Notes: generated by a model not told the origin, from the sequence alone. A stretch of 5,681 nt of DNA from Candidatus Aenigmatarchaeota archaeon (GCA_016202845.1 JACQNW010000046.1:1-5681), one strand, 5' to 3'. Counted from the first letter of the stretch, positions 1-5,623 are shown. Numbers and translations: made by a program.

Positions 1-19
1 CTTTTTTATCAAGTTTCAT
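1..19 (-). CDS. possible 5' end of a divergent gene (first six codons only)
   Basis: On the minus strand an ATG at 19-17 opens a frame reading M-K-L-D-K-K to the window edge. A TATTTTAA element (52-45, minus strand) lies about 28 bases before this ATG, which fits an archaeal TATA box for a leaderless transcript. Six codons cannot identify a product and the stretch is AT-rich, so a chance start is quite possible. On the plus strand all three frames meet a stop by base 52, so no upstream gene extends far into the window. Confidence 0.22.
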
Positions 20-92
20 AGAACATATTGTACAGAAAACTTCTTAAAATAGAATAAATGTCCAAAAATCGTCATATTTGAGTAATTTTACG

Positions 93-102
93 TTTAATAA
101 AT
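93..102 (+). promoter_or_regulatory. candidate TATA box upstream of the aldehyde dehydrogenase
   Basis: TTTAATAAAT at 93-102 is a TATA-like element. A transcription start about 25 bases downstream would fall near 124, before the GTG at 135 and the ATGs at 171, 186 and 198. A second AT-rich candidate, AATATTAATAC at 153-163, would place a start near 184, right before the ATG at 186. No Shine-Dalgarno sequence precedes any of these starts, so sequence alone does not decide between the two elements. Confidence 0.35.
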
Positions 103-185
103 TTCACGCATAGCAAATAATATTCTGGCTTTATGTGGAAATTACGAAAGATAATATTAATACGAAACAAATGCATATTCTTCTC

Positions 186-1634
186 ATGAAGCATTCAATG
201 TATATCGACGGCAAGTGGGTCAAAGGTCAGAATTTCTTCCTGTCAATAAACCCCGCAACCGAGGATACAATAGCAGAATTTCCTTCTGCTACATCGGATG
301 ACATGAAAAGGGCGGTGGATAGCGCTGAAGCTGCCTTTGATTCATGGAAATCAACGCCTGCGCCAAAAAGGGCGCTTTGTTTGCAGAAAATAGCACAGCT
401 GCTCAGGGAAAGAAAGGAAGAGCTTGCCAGGACAGAGACGCAGGAAATGGGAAAGGTGCTCAAAGAAGCAAGAGGAGACGTTCAGGAAGCCATAGATGTC
501 TTTGATTATATGGCCGGCGAGGGCCGCAGGCTTTTTGGGCATACAACAACTTCTGAGCTGCAGAAAAAGTTTGCGATGACTTTGAGGCAGCCGATCGGTG
601 TTTGCGGGCTGATCACGCCCTGGAATTTTCCAATTGCTATCCCTGCGTGGAAAATTTCTGCTGCATTGGTATGCGGCAATACTGTTGTGTTTAAACCGTC
701 ATCTGATACGCCACTGTGTGCAATGAAACTTGTAGAGGTGATTGAAAAAGCAGGCGTGCCACCAGGCGTTGTTAACTTTGTTACAGGTTCTGGGAAAGAA
801 CTTGGAAAGGAAATAACCTCAAATAAAAAAATAAGGTGCATTTCTTTCACAGGATCAAAAGAGACAGGTGAATGGATAATACAGAATGCCGGGTTGAAGA
901 AGGTTGGACTTGAGCTGGGCGGCAAGAATGGAATAATAGTCATGGATGATGCCAATCTAAGACTGGCGGCTGAAGGCGTAATATGGGGGGCATTTGGCAC
1001 AACAGGACAGAGATGCACTGCTGCTTCGCGTGTAATTGTGCACACTGCTATAAAAGATAAATTTGAAAAAATGCTTTGGGAAAAAGCAAAAGCTTTGAGA
1101 TTAGGAGATGGTCTGAAGGATACAACTGATGTCGGTCCGCTTGTCAACAAACAGGCTGTGGAGAAAGTAGAGAGCTATGCGCAGATTGGCAGAGAAGAAG
1201 GCGCAAAGTTGATATGCGGCGGGAAAAGAACAGGACTGAAAGGATATTTTTTCGAGCCCACTATTTTTTCTAACGTTCAGAAAGATATGAGAATAGCGCA
1301 GGAAGAGATATTCGGGCCAATTCTTTCAATAATAGAAATCAGAAGCATAGATGAAGCGATAAATGTCATGAATGGAATTGAATACGGACTGAGCTCTTCG
1401 ATCTATACACAGGACATAAACAAAGCCATGACTGCTGTGGAGCAGATAGAAGCAGGAATAACGTATGTTAATTCTTCAACTATCGGAGCAGAAGTTCACC
1501 TGCCATTTGGAGGGATAAAGCACACTGGCCACGGGAGGGAAGGAGGCATTCTTGGCATAGATGAATTCTCTGAAATGAAGACTGTATACATAGACTATTC
1601 TGGAAAGCTGCAGAAAGCTCAGATCGATGATTGA
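186..1634 (+). CDS. NAD(P)-dependent aldehyde dehydrogenase
   Basis: Cytosolic ALDH-superfamily enzyme oxidising an aldehyde to a carboxylate with NAD(P)+. Residue numbers count from the upstream in-frame GTG at 135. The oxyanion Asn is N164 in PWNFP, the cofactor-binding Lys is K187 in FKPSS, and FTGS sits at 238-241. The general base is E260 in LELGGK, the catalytic nucleophile is C294 in GQRC, and E391 lies in EIFGP. The C-terminal signature GAEVHLPFGG (451-460), with EGRRLFG near 129 and a VYIDYS tail, matches from memory an uncharacterised ALDH subfamily (CDD AldH-CAJ73105-like). The physiological aldehyde is therefore unknown. The family fold begins around MYIDGKWV (ATG 198). The 51 bases after the GTG look like intergenic DNA, so I prefer the ATG at 186 (482 residues); 198 is also possible, and the GTG form would have 499. 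All catalytic residues are present and the domain is complete. The 3' end overlaps the next gene by 8 bases, implying one operon. Confidence 0.93.
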   Translation: MKHSMYIDGKWVKGQNFFLSINPATEDTIAEFPSATSDDMKRAVDSAEAAFDSWKSTPAPKRALCLQKIAQLLRERKEELARTETQEMGKVLKEARGDVQEAIDVFDYMAGEGRRLFGHTTTSELQKKFAMTLRQPIGVCGLITPWNFPIAIPAWKISAALVCGNTVVFKPSSDTPLCAMKLVEVIEKAGVPPGVVNFVTGSGKELGKEITSNKKIRCISFTGSKETGEWIIQNAGLKKVGLELGGKNGIIVMDDANLRLAAEGVIWGAFGTTGQRCTAASRVIVHTAIKDKFEKMLWEKAKALRLGDGLKDTTDVGPLVNKQAVEKVESYAQIGREEGAKLICGGKRTGLKGYFFEPTIFSNVQKDMRIAQEEIFGPILSIIEIRSIDEAINVMNGIEYGLSSSIYTQDINKAMTAVEQIEAGITYVNSSTIGAEVHLPFGGIKHTGHGREGGILGIDEFSEMKTVYIDYSGKLQKAQIDD

Positions 1635-2469
1635 TATGATTGTCACAAAATCCATTCTCAAAAAAGTCTACCCAAAAAGAAAAGAGTGGAGCAAGAAGGG
1701 GGACTTTGGAAGAGTGCTTGTTATTGGCGGATCTTATTTGTATTCGGGCTCTCCTGCCTTCAATGCGCTGGCTGCATACAGGGCAGGCGCAGACCTTGTC
1801 ACTATCTTTGGGCCAGAATGCGCAGCGGATCCTGTGCGAGCTTTTGCGCCTGACATTATTTTCCACCCATATAAAAATAATTGTTTCTCCAGCAGGAATG
1901 TGAAAGAAGCACTAGAGTTGGCAAAGAAAAATGATGCTGTTGTTATTGGCGGAGGGTTGACTAGAAGCAATGAAACAAAATCAGCAGTAAGAGAATTTAT
2001 TCCAAAAATTAAAATCCCCTGTGTTATTGATGCTGATGCGATACATGCAATGGCAGGCGGTAGCGTGAAACTAAATAAAGACTGTATCGTTACGCCGCAT
2101 GCTTACGAATTTTTTGTTCTTACAGGAAAGAAAGTTGGCCATAACCTGCAAGAAAGATCGCATGCTGTTGGAATTGCTGCCAAAAAATTCAATTGTACAA
2201 TAATGCTTAAAGGACATATAGATGTGATCTCCTGCGGCAACAAGACTGTTATAAACAACACAGGCAGCTCTTACATGACAAAAGGCGGTTTTGGAGATAC
2301 GCTTGCAGGGGTATGTGCAGCATTGTCATGCAGAACAGATAGTTTTACAGCAGCGTGCGCTGCTGCTTACATAAATGGGTCTGCTGGCGCAGAAGCCGCC
2401 AAAAAATACAAAGAAAGTACGATGGCTTCTGACCTGATAAATGAGATTTCCAATATGATAAAATCATGA
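1627..2469 (+). CDS. nnrD: ADP-dependent (S)-NAD(P)H-hydrate dehydratase, stand-alone
   Basis: Cofactor-repair enzyme of the ribokinase-like carbohydrate kinase fold. It dehydrates the S-hydrate of NADH/NADPH back to the active cofactor, with ADP as the usual prokaryotic phosphate donor. Visible landmarks over 280 residues are KGDFGRVLVIGGS (24-36), YRAGADLVT (51-59), the nucleotide-side VIGGGLT (106-112), VIDADAIHAM (133-142), TPHAYEF (156-162), LKG (194-196) and KGGFGDTLAG (219-228). The last corresponds to the family GGTGDxLAG motif, with D224 as the expected catalytic Asp; F222 replaces the usual Thr. Length fits the dehydratase domain alone. The N-terminal epimerase domain (NnrE) found in many bacterial and archaeal fusions is absent and not encoded elsewhere in the window. 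ATG 1627 overlaps the aldehyde dehydrogenase by 8 bases. ATG 1636, one base after that gene's stop, is an equally good start, and neither has a clear ribosome site. Translational coupling is likely. The stop overlaps the convergent regulator. Confidence 0.9.
   Translation: MIDMIVTKSILKKVYPKRKEWSKKGDFGRVLVIGGSYLYSGSPAFNALAAYRAGADLVTIFGPECAADPVRAFAPDIIFHPYKNNCFSSRNVKEALELAKKNDAVVIGGGLTRSNETKSAVREFIPKIKIPCVIDADAIHAMAGGSVKLNKDCIVTPHAYEFFVLTGKKVGHNLQERSHAVGIAAKKFNCTIMLKGHIDVISCGNKTVINNTGSSYMTKGGFGDTLAGVCAALSCRTDSFTAACAAAYINGSAGAEAAKKYKESTMASDLINEISNMIKS
2464..2469. other. shared stop-codon palindrome TCATGA of two convergent genes
   Basis: The six bases TCATGA are self-complementary. On the plus strand they give the last Ser codon and the TGA stop of nnrD. 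On the minus strand they give the same codons for the regulator, which also ends Ser-stop. No intergenic space is left for a conventional terminator, so the two transcripts must overlap at their 3' ends. Confidence 0.9.
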
Positions 2470-2826
2470 AAAATTCGGGCATTCTGTGCAAGGAATTTTT
2501 ACACAGTTCTCAGGAACCTTACCCCATTTGACGTTCCAATCTTTTATATGCGAAATTATTCCGTGAAGCTCCCTGCCTTTTTTTGTCAAGACATACCTTG
2601 TGTTCCCTTTGTTGCTGGCTTCTATAGATCGCTTCTTTATAATGCCGGATTTTTCAAGCTCTTGCAAATGTAGAGAGAGCGTTCTTGGCGTTATGTCATT
2701 CATCTTGTTCATTACCATGTTGAATCCGTCAAACCGCCCGAATGCTATTTCTTCTATTATAGGCACAGACCATTTTTTCCCGATTATATGAGAAGTCTCT
2801 ACAACATTGCATGGCACGAATATCAC
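2464..2826 (-). CDS. HxlR/DUF24-family winged-helix transcriptional regulator with C-terminal Cys cluster
   Basis: A 120-residue DNA-binding regulator. The family hallmarks are C6 just before the first helix, then HIIGKKWSVPIIEEI (13-27), a recognition-helix region ITPRTLSLHLQELEKSGI (45-62) and a wing ending in RYVLTKKGREL (77-87). Length is typical of the family. In characterised bacterial members (YodB, HypR) the N-terminal Cys senses electrophiles or oxidants. C6 sits in the equivalent position, so thiol sensing is plausible but inferred. Unusually, the tail carries three more cysteines (C108, C113, C116; C-x4-C-x2-C), which could bind a metal or form disulfides. The start is GTG at 2826; AAGGA lies only two bases before it, so the next GTG (2817, 11 bases away) is an alternative. 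The gene is divergent from the rhodanese, which is the likely target along with itself, and convergent with nnrD. Confidence 0.88.
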   Translation of the reverse strand: MIFVPCNVVETSHIIGKKWSVPIIEEIAFGRFDGFNMVMNKMNDITPRTLSLHLQELEKSGIIKKRSIEASNKGNTRYVLTKKGRELHGIISHIKDWNVKWGKVPENCVKIPCTECPNFS

Positions 2827-2836
2827 TATCCTTATT

Positions 2837-2911
2837 TATAGTATAATTTTGAATAGCAAGAATTAAAAGGGCGTGCATGAGTATTGAATCTATAGTATAT
2901 TTTTTTATACT
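2837..2911. promoter_or_regulatory. divergent promoter/operator region between regulator and rhodanese
   Basis: A 9-base sequence TATAGTATA occurs exactly twice, at 2837-2845 and 2891-2899, 54 bases apart (close to five helical turns); each copy is itself nearly palindromic. The second copy overlaps a perfect inverted repeat, AGTATA (2894-2899), six Ts, TATACT (2906-2911). TATA-like elements run both ways. On the plus strand TTTTTTATAC (2901-2910) would place a rhodanese start near 2931. On the minus strand TATAAAAA (2909-2902) and TATAAATA (2840-2833) face the regulator. Operator copies overlapping both TATA boxes would fit autoregulation and control of the neighbour by the HxlR protein. This is inferred; binding is not shown. 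Confidence 0.5.
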
Positions 2912-2946
2912 GCAAGTCTTTTGATTATTTGTACCAAAAAATATCA

Positions 2947-3546
2947 ATGAAAAAAATATTCTTCTATTCAATAGTTTTTATTATCGGCTTAATTATTGGA
3001 TTATCTGCAATAGCTTTCGAAAAGGAAAATGTTTCGAAATCAAAGGAAGATTTAATAAAAGATTTTTATCTTGCTGAAAATGCGGTTCATGTAAGCCCGC
3101 ATAGTTTAAGAGCTAAAATGGACAAAGTTGATAACAGCTTTATTCTAGTTGATTTGAGAAGCCTGGAAGAATATGAAAAAGAACATATAATTGGCGCTAT
3201 AAGCATTCCTGCATACTCTGACAAGTACACGTCTGATTATGACAAGCAAAGAATAGTTTCAGAATTCAGAAAACTTCCTTCAGATAAAGAAATAATTGTT
3301 TATTGCTACAGCACGCCCTGCATGACAGGAAGAAAGGTTGGTCAAATGCTTGCTGAAGAGGGAATTTACGTTAAAAGCCTTAACATTGGCTGGAATGAGT
3401 GGAGATATTTCTGGAATTTATGGAACCATGAGCACGAGTGGAACACAACAATTGCAGCAGATTATATTGCCAGTGGAAGCGAACCTGGAGTGCCGCAACA
3501 AAGAAGCCCCAAAGGCTGTCCGATAAGTGGCGAGTTTGGATGCTAA
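2947..3546 (+). CDS. exported or membrane-anchored single-domain rhodanese (sulfurtransferase-like)
   Basis: A 199-residue protein. Residues 1-4 are basic (MKKI), followed by a hydrophobic segment (about 5-23) ending in A-I-A, which could act as a cleavable signal peptide or an N-terminal anchor. The rhodanese domain follows on the outer side. It has VSPHSLRAKM (49-58), the CH2A-type motif FILVDLRSLEEYEKEHIIGAISIPA (split here as 65-89), and the active-site loop after strand EIIVYC (115-120). That loop reads C120-YSTP-C125-MTGRK. C120 takes the usual persulfide-forming position and C125 is an extra Cys in a loop longer than the common CRSGxRS type. GWNEW (148-152) is near the end of the domain. 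The tail adds C191 and C199, the last residue. I chose ATG 2947 over the TTG at 2929 because the signal segment begins directly there and the TTG adds only six polar residues. Likely role is extracytoplasmic sulfur transfer or thiol chemistry; the substrate is unknown. Confidence 0.86.
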   Translation: MKKIFFYSIVFIIGLIIGLSAIAFEKENVSKSKEDLIKDFYLAENAVHVSPHSLRAKMDKVDNSFILVDLRSLEEYEKEHIIGAISIPAYSDKYTSDYDKQRIVSEFRKLPSDKEIIVYCYSTPCMTGRKVGQMLAEEGIYVKSLNIGWNEWRYFWNLWNHEHEWNTTIAADYIASGSEPGVPQQRSPKGCPISGEFGC

Positions 3547-3560
3547 TATAAAATTTTATA
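3547..3560. repeat. 14-bp AT-only perfect palindrome after the rhodanese stop
   Basis: TATAAAATTTTATA begins at the base after the rhodanese TAA. It reads as a TATA box on both strands. It could help end the upstream transcript, serve as an upstream promoter element for the following cluster (start near 3580), or be a protein-binding palindrome. AT-only palindromes also arise easily by chance in DNA of this composition. Confidence 0.45.
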
Positions 3561-3568
3561 CCATCCCT

Positions 3569-3576
3569 TATAATAG
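3569..3576 (+). promoter_or_regulatory. candidate TATA box for the microprotein/Met-rich protein/permease cluster
   Basis: TTATAATA at 3569-3576 has its centre about 26 bases before the ATG at 3599. This is the spacing expected if archaeal transcription starts at that A, giving a leaderless mRNA. No Shine-Dalgarno sequence precedes 3599, which agrees. Confidence 0.45.
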
Positions 3577-3598
3577 CAACTTTCTACAATTACATTAA

Positions 3599-3727
3599 AT
3601 GGGACACATGTCTTGCCCGGGAAGGGAAATATTTGAATATCTGATTCCTTTTGGATCGATCCAGAACCAATGCCCTTTCGGGCTTGACATATTATGTGAA
3701 AGATGCAGATTTCTCAAAGGTGATTGA
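3599..3727 (+). CDS. Cys-rich microprotein, unknown function
   Basis: A 42-codon frame (39 if the in-frame ATG at 3608 is used) fills the space between the rhodanese and the Met-rich protein. Counting from 3608, cysteines are C3, C22, C30 and C33, giving C-x18-C-x7-C-x2-C within a 39-residue chain (MSCPGRE start, CERCRFLKGD end). No signal peptide or membrane segment is visible, so it is probably cytosolic. Four cysteines in so small a chain suggest zinc or another metal, or redox chemistry. Support for a real gene: its TGA (3725-3727) directly abuts the next ATG (3728); its last codons contain the AAAGGTGA ribosome site for that gene; a TATA element sits at leaderless distance; and base composition is less AT-rich than the surrounding gaps. 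I do not recognise a family. A chance frame remains possible because of its length. Confidence 0.6.
   Translation: MGHMSCPGREIFEYLIPFGSIQNQCPFGLDILCERCRFLKGD
3716..3723 (+). promoter_or_regulatory. Shine-Dalgarno site of the Met-rich protein, inside the microprotein gene
   Basis: AAAGGTGA ends four bases before the ATG at 3728 and is the clearest ribosome binding site in the window. It lies within the last codons of the microprotein, whose stop TGA immediately precedes the ATG. This arrangement favours translational coupling and supports 3728 as the start. Confidence 0.65.
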
Positions 3728-4231
3728 ATGAAAACTTATGCGTTTATTATTGTGCTGCTATTGACATCAGTAGGGTTCGCTCATGGACCAAGCACCGATG
3801 AAATGATAAATAATATGATGCAAGCTCAAAGCGTATCAGATTTGAGCAGCTTGGATTGTTCAAGAATCTCTGTTTCTCAAATGGAATTTTTGGGCGACGC
3901 AGTCATGGAACGCATGCTTGGCAGCGACGAATTGCATGAGCAGATGGATGCAATGATGGGCGGAGAAGGCTCTGAGAGCCTGAGACAAATTCATACTGCA
4001 ATGGGCTTGAACTGGCTTGAGTGTAACAGTACTGCAACAAATTATAGAATGATAAACAGCGGTATGATGGAGTCAATGATGATGCGCATGATGGGAAATT
4101 ACTATCCTGCTTATTATAATGGTTTTGATTCTGTTCTTCTTTTAGCACTTATTGGCTGGGTCCTTTTTGCAGTTATGTTAATATACCATTTTCGACCAAT
4201 TAAGCATCATAAAGGACACAGGCGTACTTAG
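3728..4231 (+). CDS. Met-rich exported protein with C-terminal membrane anchor
   Basis: A 167-residue protein of unknown function. Residues 1-18 form a signal peptide ending GFA, with likely cleavage before H19, so the mature protein would start His-Gly-Pro. The outer domain (19-134) is rich in Met: 20 in the whole protein, including clusters M73/M76/M77 and M113-M122 (motif MMESMMMRMMG). It has two cysteines (C44, C99). MDAMMGGEGSESLRQIH (73-89) looks like a conserved core and resembles, from memory, uncharacterised proteins of uncultivated archaea and bacteria; I could not check this. A single hydrophobic helix (135-153) is followed by a basic, His-rich tail (H154, H160, H161, H164), so topology is N-out, C-in. 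Met clusters and a possible N-terminal His recall copper-binding surface proteins, but this is inference from composition only. It has a good ribosome site and is coupled to the microprotein; the permease follows 24 bases later. Confidence 0.82.
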   Translation: MKTYAFIIVLLLTSVGFAHGPSTDEMINNMMQAQSVSDLSSLDCSRISVSQMEFLGDAVMERMLGSDELHEQMDAMMGGEGSESLRQIHTAMGLNWLECNSTATNYRMINSGMMESMMMRMMGNYYPAYYNGFDSVLLLALIGWVLFAVMLIYHFRPIKHHKGHRRT

Positions 4232-4255
4232 GCTCGTGTCTAATGAGTTGTTTTG

Positions 4256-5560
4256 ATGGCTAAGTTAAAACGAGACCTTAATTTGCTTGAAGTAGTGCTT
4301 TCAGGCATCGGGATAATTCTTGGAGCTGGCATTTATGTTCTGATTGGTTCTGCAGCCGGCATTGCAGGCAATGCTGTATGGGTTTCTTTCTTGTTTGGCG
4401 CGGCCATCGCTGCTTTCACAGGCCTGAGCTATGCAGAATTATCATCATTGTTCCCGAAGGCTGATGCAGAACATGAGTACAGCAAGGAAGCATTTGAAAA
4501 AGGAGTGCATAAGGGCATCGGTTCGTTCATAGCCTTTATTACTGGCTGGATGGTTATCGCATCTGGAATTTTTGCAGGAGCAACCGTGGCAGCCGGCTTT
4601 TCAAAATACTTTGTTGCCCTATTCAGTGCGCCAATGTTTTTCGTTATCATAGCACTAATGATTGCAATCAGCTACATCTTATTCAAGGGAGTAAAAGATT
4701 CTGCAATTGCAGCTTCTTTGATGACATTGATAGAGGGAGGCGGCTTGATAATCATAATCATTGTGGCAATACCTTTTTTCGGTTCTGTTGATTATTTTTA
4801 TTCTCCAAATGGCATACAAGGAATTTTATCAGCAGGCGCGCTGATATTTTTTGCATATCTTGGATTCGAGGAGATTGTCAGGCTTTCAGAGGAAACAAGG
4901 AATCCGCAAAAAACTATTCCAAAAGCATTGATAATATCAATAGTAGTTTCTACAATATTGTATGTTCTGGTCGCTCTTGCAGCGGTAAGCCTTATGCCTT
5001 GGGATCAGCTTGCAGGATCACACGCACCCATGGCAGAAGCTGTGAGCAGGGTGTTGGGAAACACTGGATTCATAATGCTTTCTGTAATTGCACTGTTTTC
5101 TACATTTAATACAGTCCTTATGGTGCTTCTTGCAACTTCCCGGGTTTCATTTGGCATGGGAAGGGACAAGTCACTGCCAAAACAGCTTGCAATTGTTCAC
5201 AAAAAAAGAAAGACGCCATGGGTTTCTATTGCTGCAATAGCAATAATTTCCCTGATCTTTGCTATTTCCTTTAACATGGACATAATTGCAGGAGTTACAG
5301 ACTTTCTTGTATTTGTCACGTTTGCAATAATCAATCTGGCTGCCATCGTGCTACGTTACAAGATGCCAAAAAAGAAAAGGGTTTTCAAAATACCGCTAAA
5401 TGCTGGAAAAATGCCTGTATTTCCGCTGCTTGGGCTGATAACTTCCATTTTGCTGATGTATAATGTGCATCCGGAAAGCGCACTTTACGGATTACTTGTG
5501 ATATTAGCCGGCCTTTTGTTTTATGGTTTCTATCATTCGTTTGGGAAAAAAACAAGATAG
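4256..5560 (+). CDS. APC-superfamily amino acid permease
   Basis: A 434-residue integral membrane transporter with about 12 predicted helices: roughly 12-32, 38-60, 88-115, 126-144, 149-172, 188-208, 224-247, 270-295, 322-340, 346-367, 387-403 and 408-426. Family signatures are the unwound helix 1 GIIGAGI-type segment (GIILGAGIYVLIG, 19-31), the discontinuous helix 6 FFAYLGFEEI (198-207) and the following SEETRNPQKTIPKA (211-224). These place it with cationic/APA-like amino acid transporters, probably proton- or exchange-driven uptake, but the substrate cannot be told from sequence. The loop after helix 2 reads FPKADAEHEYSKEAF (66-80) where many relatives have a P-x-A-G-G-x-Y pattern. Start: ATG at 4256; a TTG at 4253 would add one residue. 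No strong ribosome site is present. The 24-base gap after the Met-rich gene and the lack of its own obvious TATA box suggest co-transcription. Confidence 0.9.
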   Translation: MAKLKRDLNLLEVVLSGIGIILGAGIYVLIGSAAGIAGNAVWVSFLFGAAIAAFTGLSYAELSSLFPKADAEHEYSKEAFEKGVHKGIGSFIAFITGWMVIASGIFAGATVAAGFSKYFVALFSAPMFFVIIALMIAISYILFKGVKDSAIAASLMTLIEGGGLIIIIIVAIPFFGSVDYFYSPNGIQGILSAGALIFFAYLGFEEIVRLSEETRNPQKTIPKALIISIVVSTILYVLVALAAVSLMPWDQLAGSHAPMAEAVSRVLGNTGFIMLSVIALFSTFNTVLMVLLATSRVSFGMGRDKSLPKQLAIVHKKRKTPWVSIAAIAIISLIFAISFNMDIIAGVTDFLVFVTFAIINLAAIVLRYKMPKKKRVFKIPLNAGKMPVFPLLGLITSILLMYNVHPESALYGLLVILAGLLFYGFYHSFGKKTR

Positions 5561-5596
5561 AGGACTTTGAATAATATGAATATTTACCAAAGTCCT
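5561..5596 (+). terminator. 9-bp inverted repeat directly after the permease stop (possible 3'-end hairpin)
   Basis: AGGACTTTG (5561-5569) pairs perfectly with CAAAGTCCT (5588-5596) across an 18-base loop, starting at the base after the TAG. No run of Us follows, so it is not a typical intrinsic terminator; it may stabilise the 3' end or mark termination. A further ACTTTG at 5605-5610 could pair with the right arm instead. Confidence 0.45.
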
Positions 5597-5623
5597 TATT
5601 GTGAACTTTGACAATTATAGGGT

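Noticed and set aside
1..52. Possible 3' end of a plus-strand gene entering from the left
   Set aside because: All three frames hit stops by base 52 and the residual peptides carry no recognisable sequence; it cannot be told from non-coding AT-rich DNA.
506..1150. Long open minus-strand frame (214 codons) opposite the aldehyde dehydrogenase
   Set aside because: It lies fully inside a clearly real gene, its translation is low-information (rich in Ser, Pro, Phe) with no motif, and it mirrors the codon pattern of the sense gene.
1480..1866. Minus-strand frame of 128 codons spanning the aldehyde dehydrogenase/nnrD junction
   Set aside because: It is antisense to two well-supported overlapping genes, with no recognisable domain and no promoter or ribosome site of its own.
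2877..2924. 15-codon hydrophobic frame (MSIESIVYFF start) upstream of the rhodanese, with an AAAAGGG-like site before it
   Set aside because: It covers the candidate TATA box and the inverted repeat of the divergent promoter, so it would not be transcribed from that promoter; too short to support as a leader peptide.
2929..2946. TTG start giving the rhodanese six extra N-terminal residues
   Set aside because: The basic residues and hydrophobic segment of the signal begin directly at the ATG at 2947, and TTG has no supporting ribosome site.
3903..4148. Minus-strand 81-codon frame opposite the Met-rich gene
   Set aside because: Shadow of a gene with a good ribosome site, signal peptide and membrane helix; its Ser/Cys/Tyr-rich composition follows from antisense reading of Met-rich codons.
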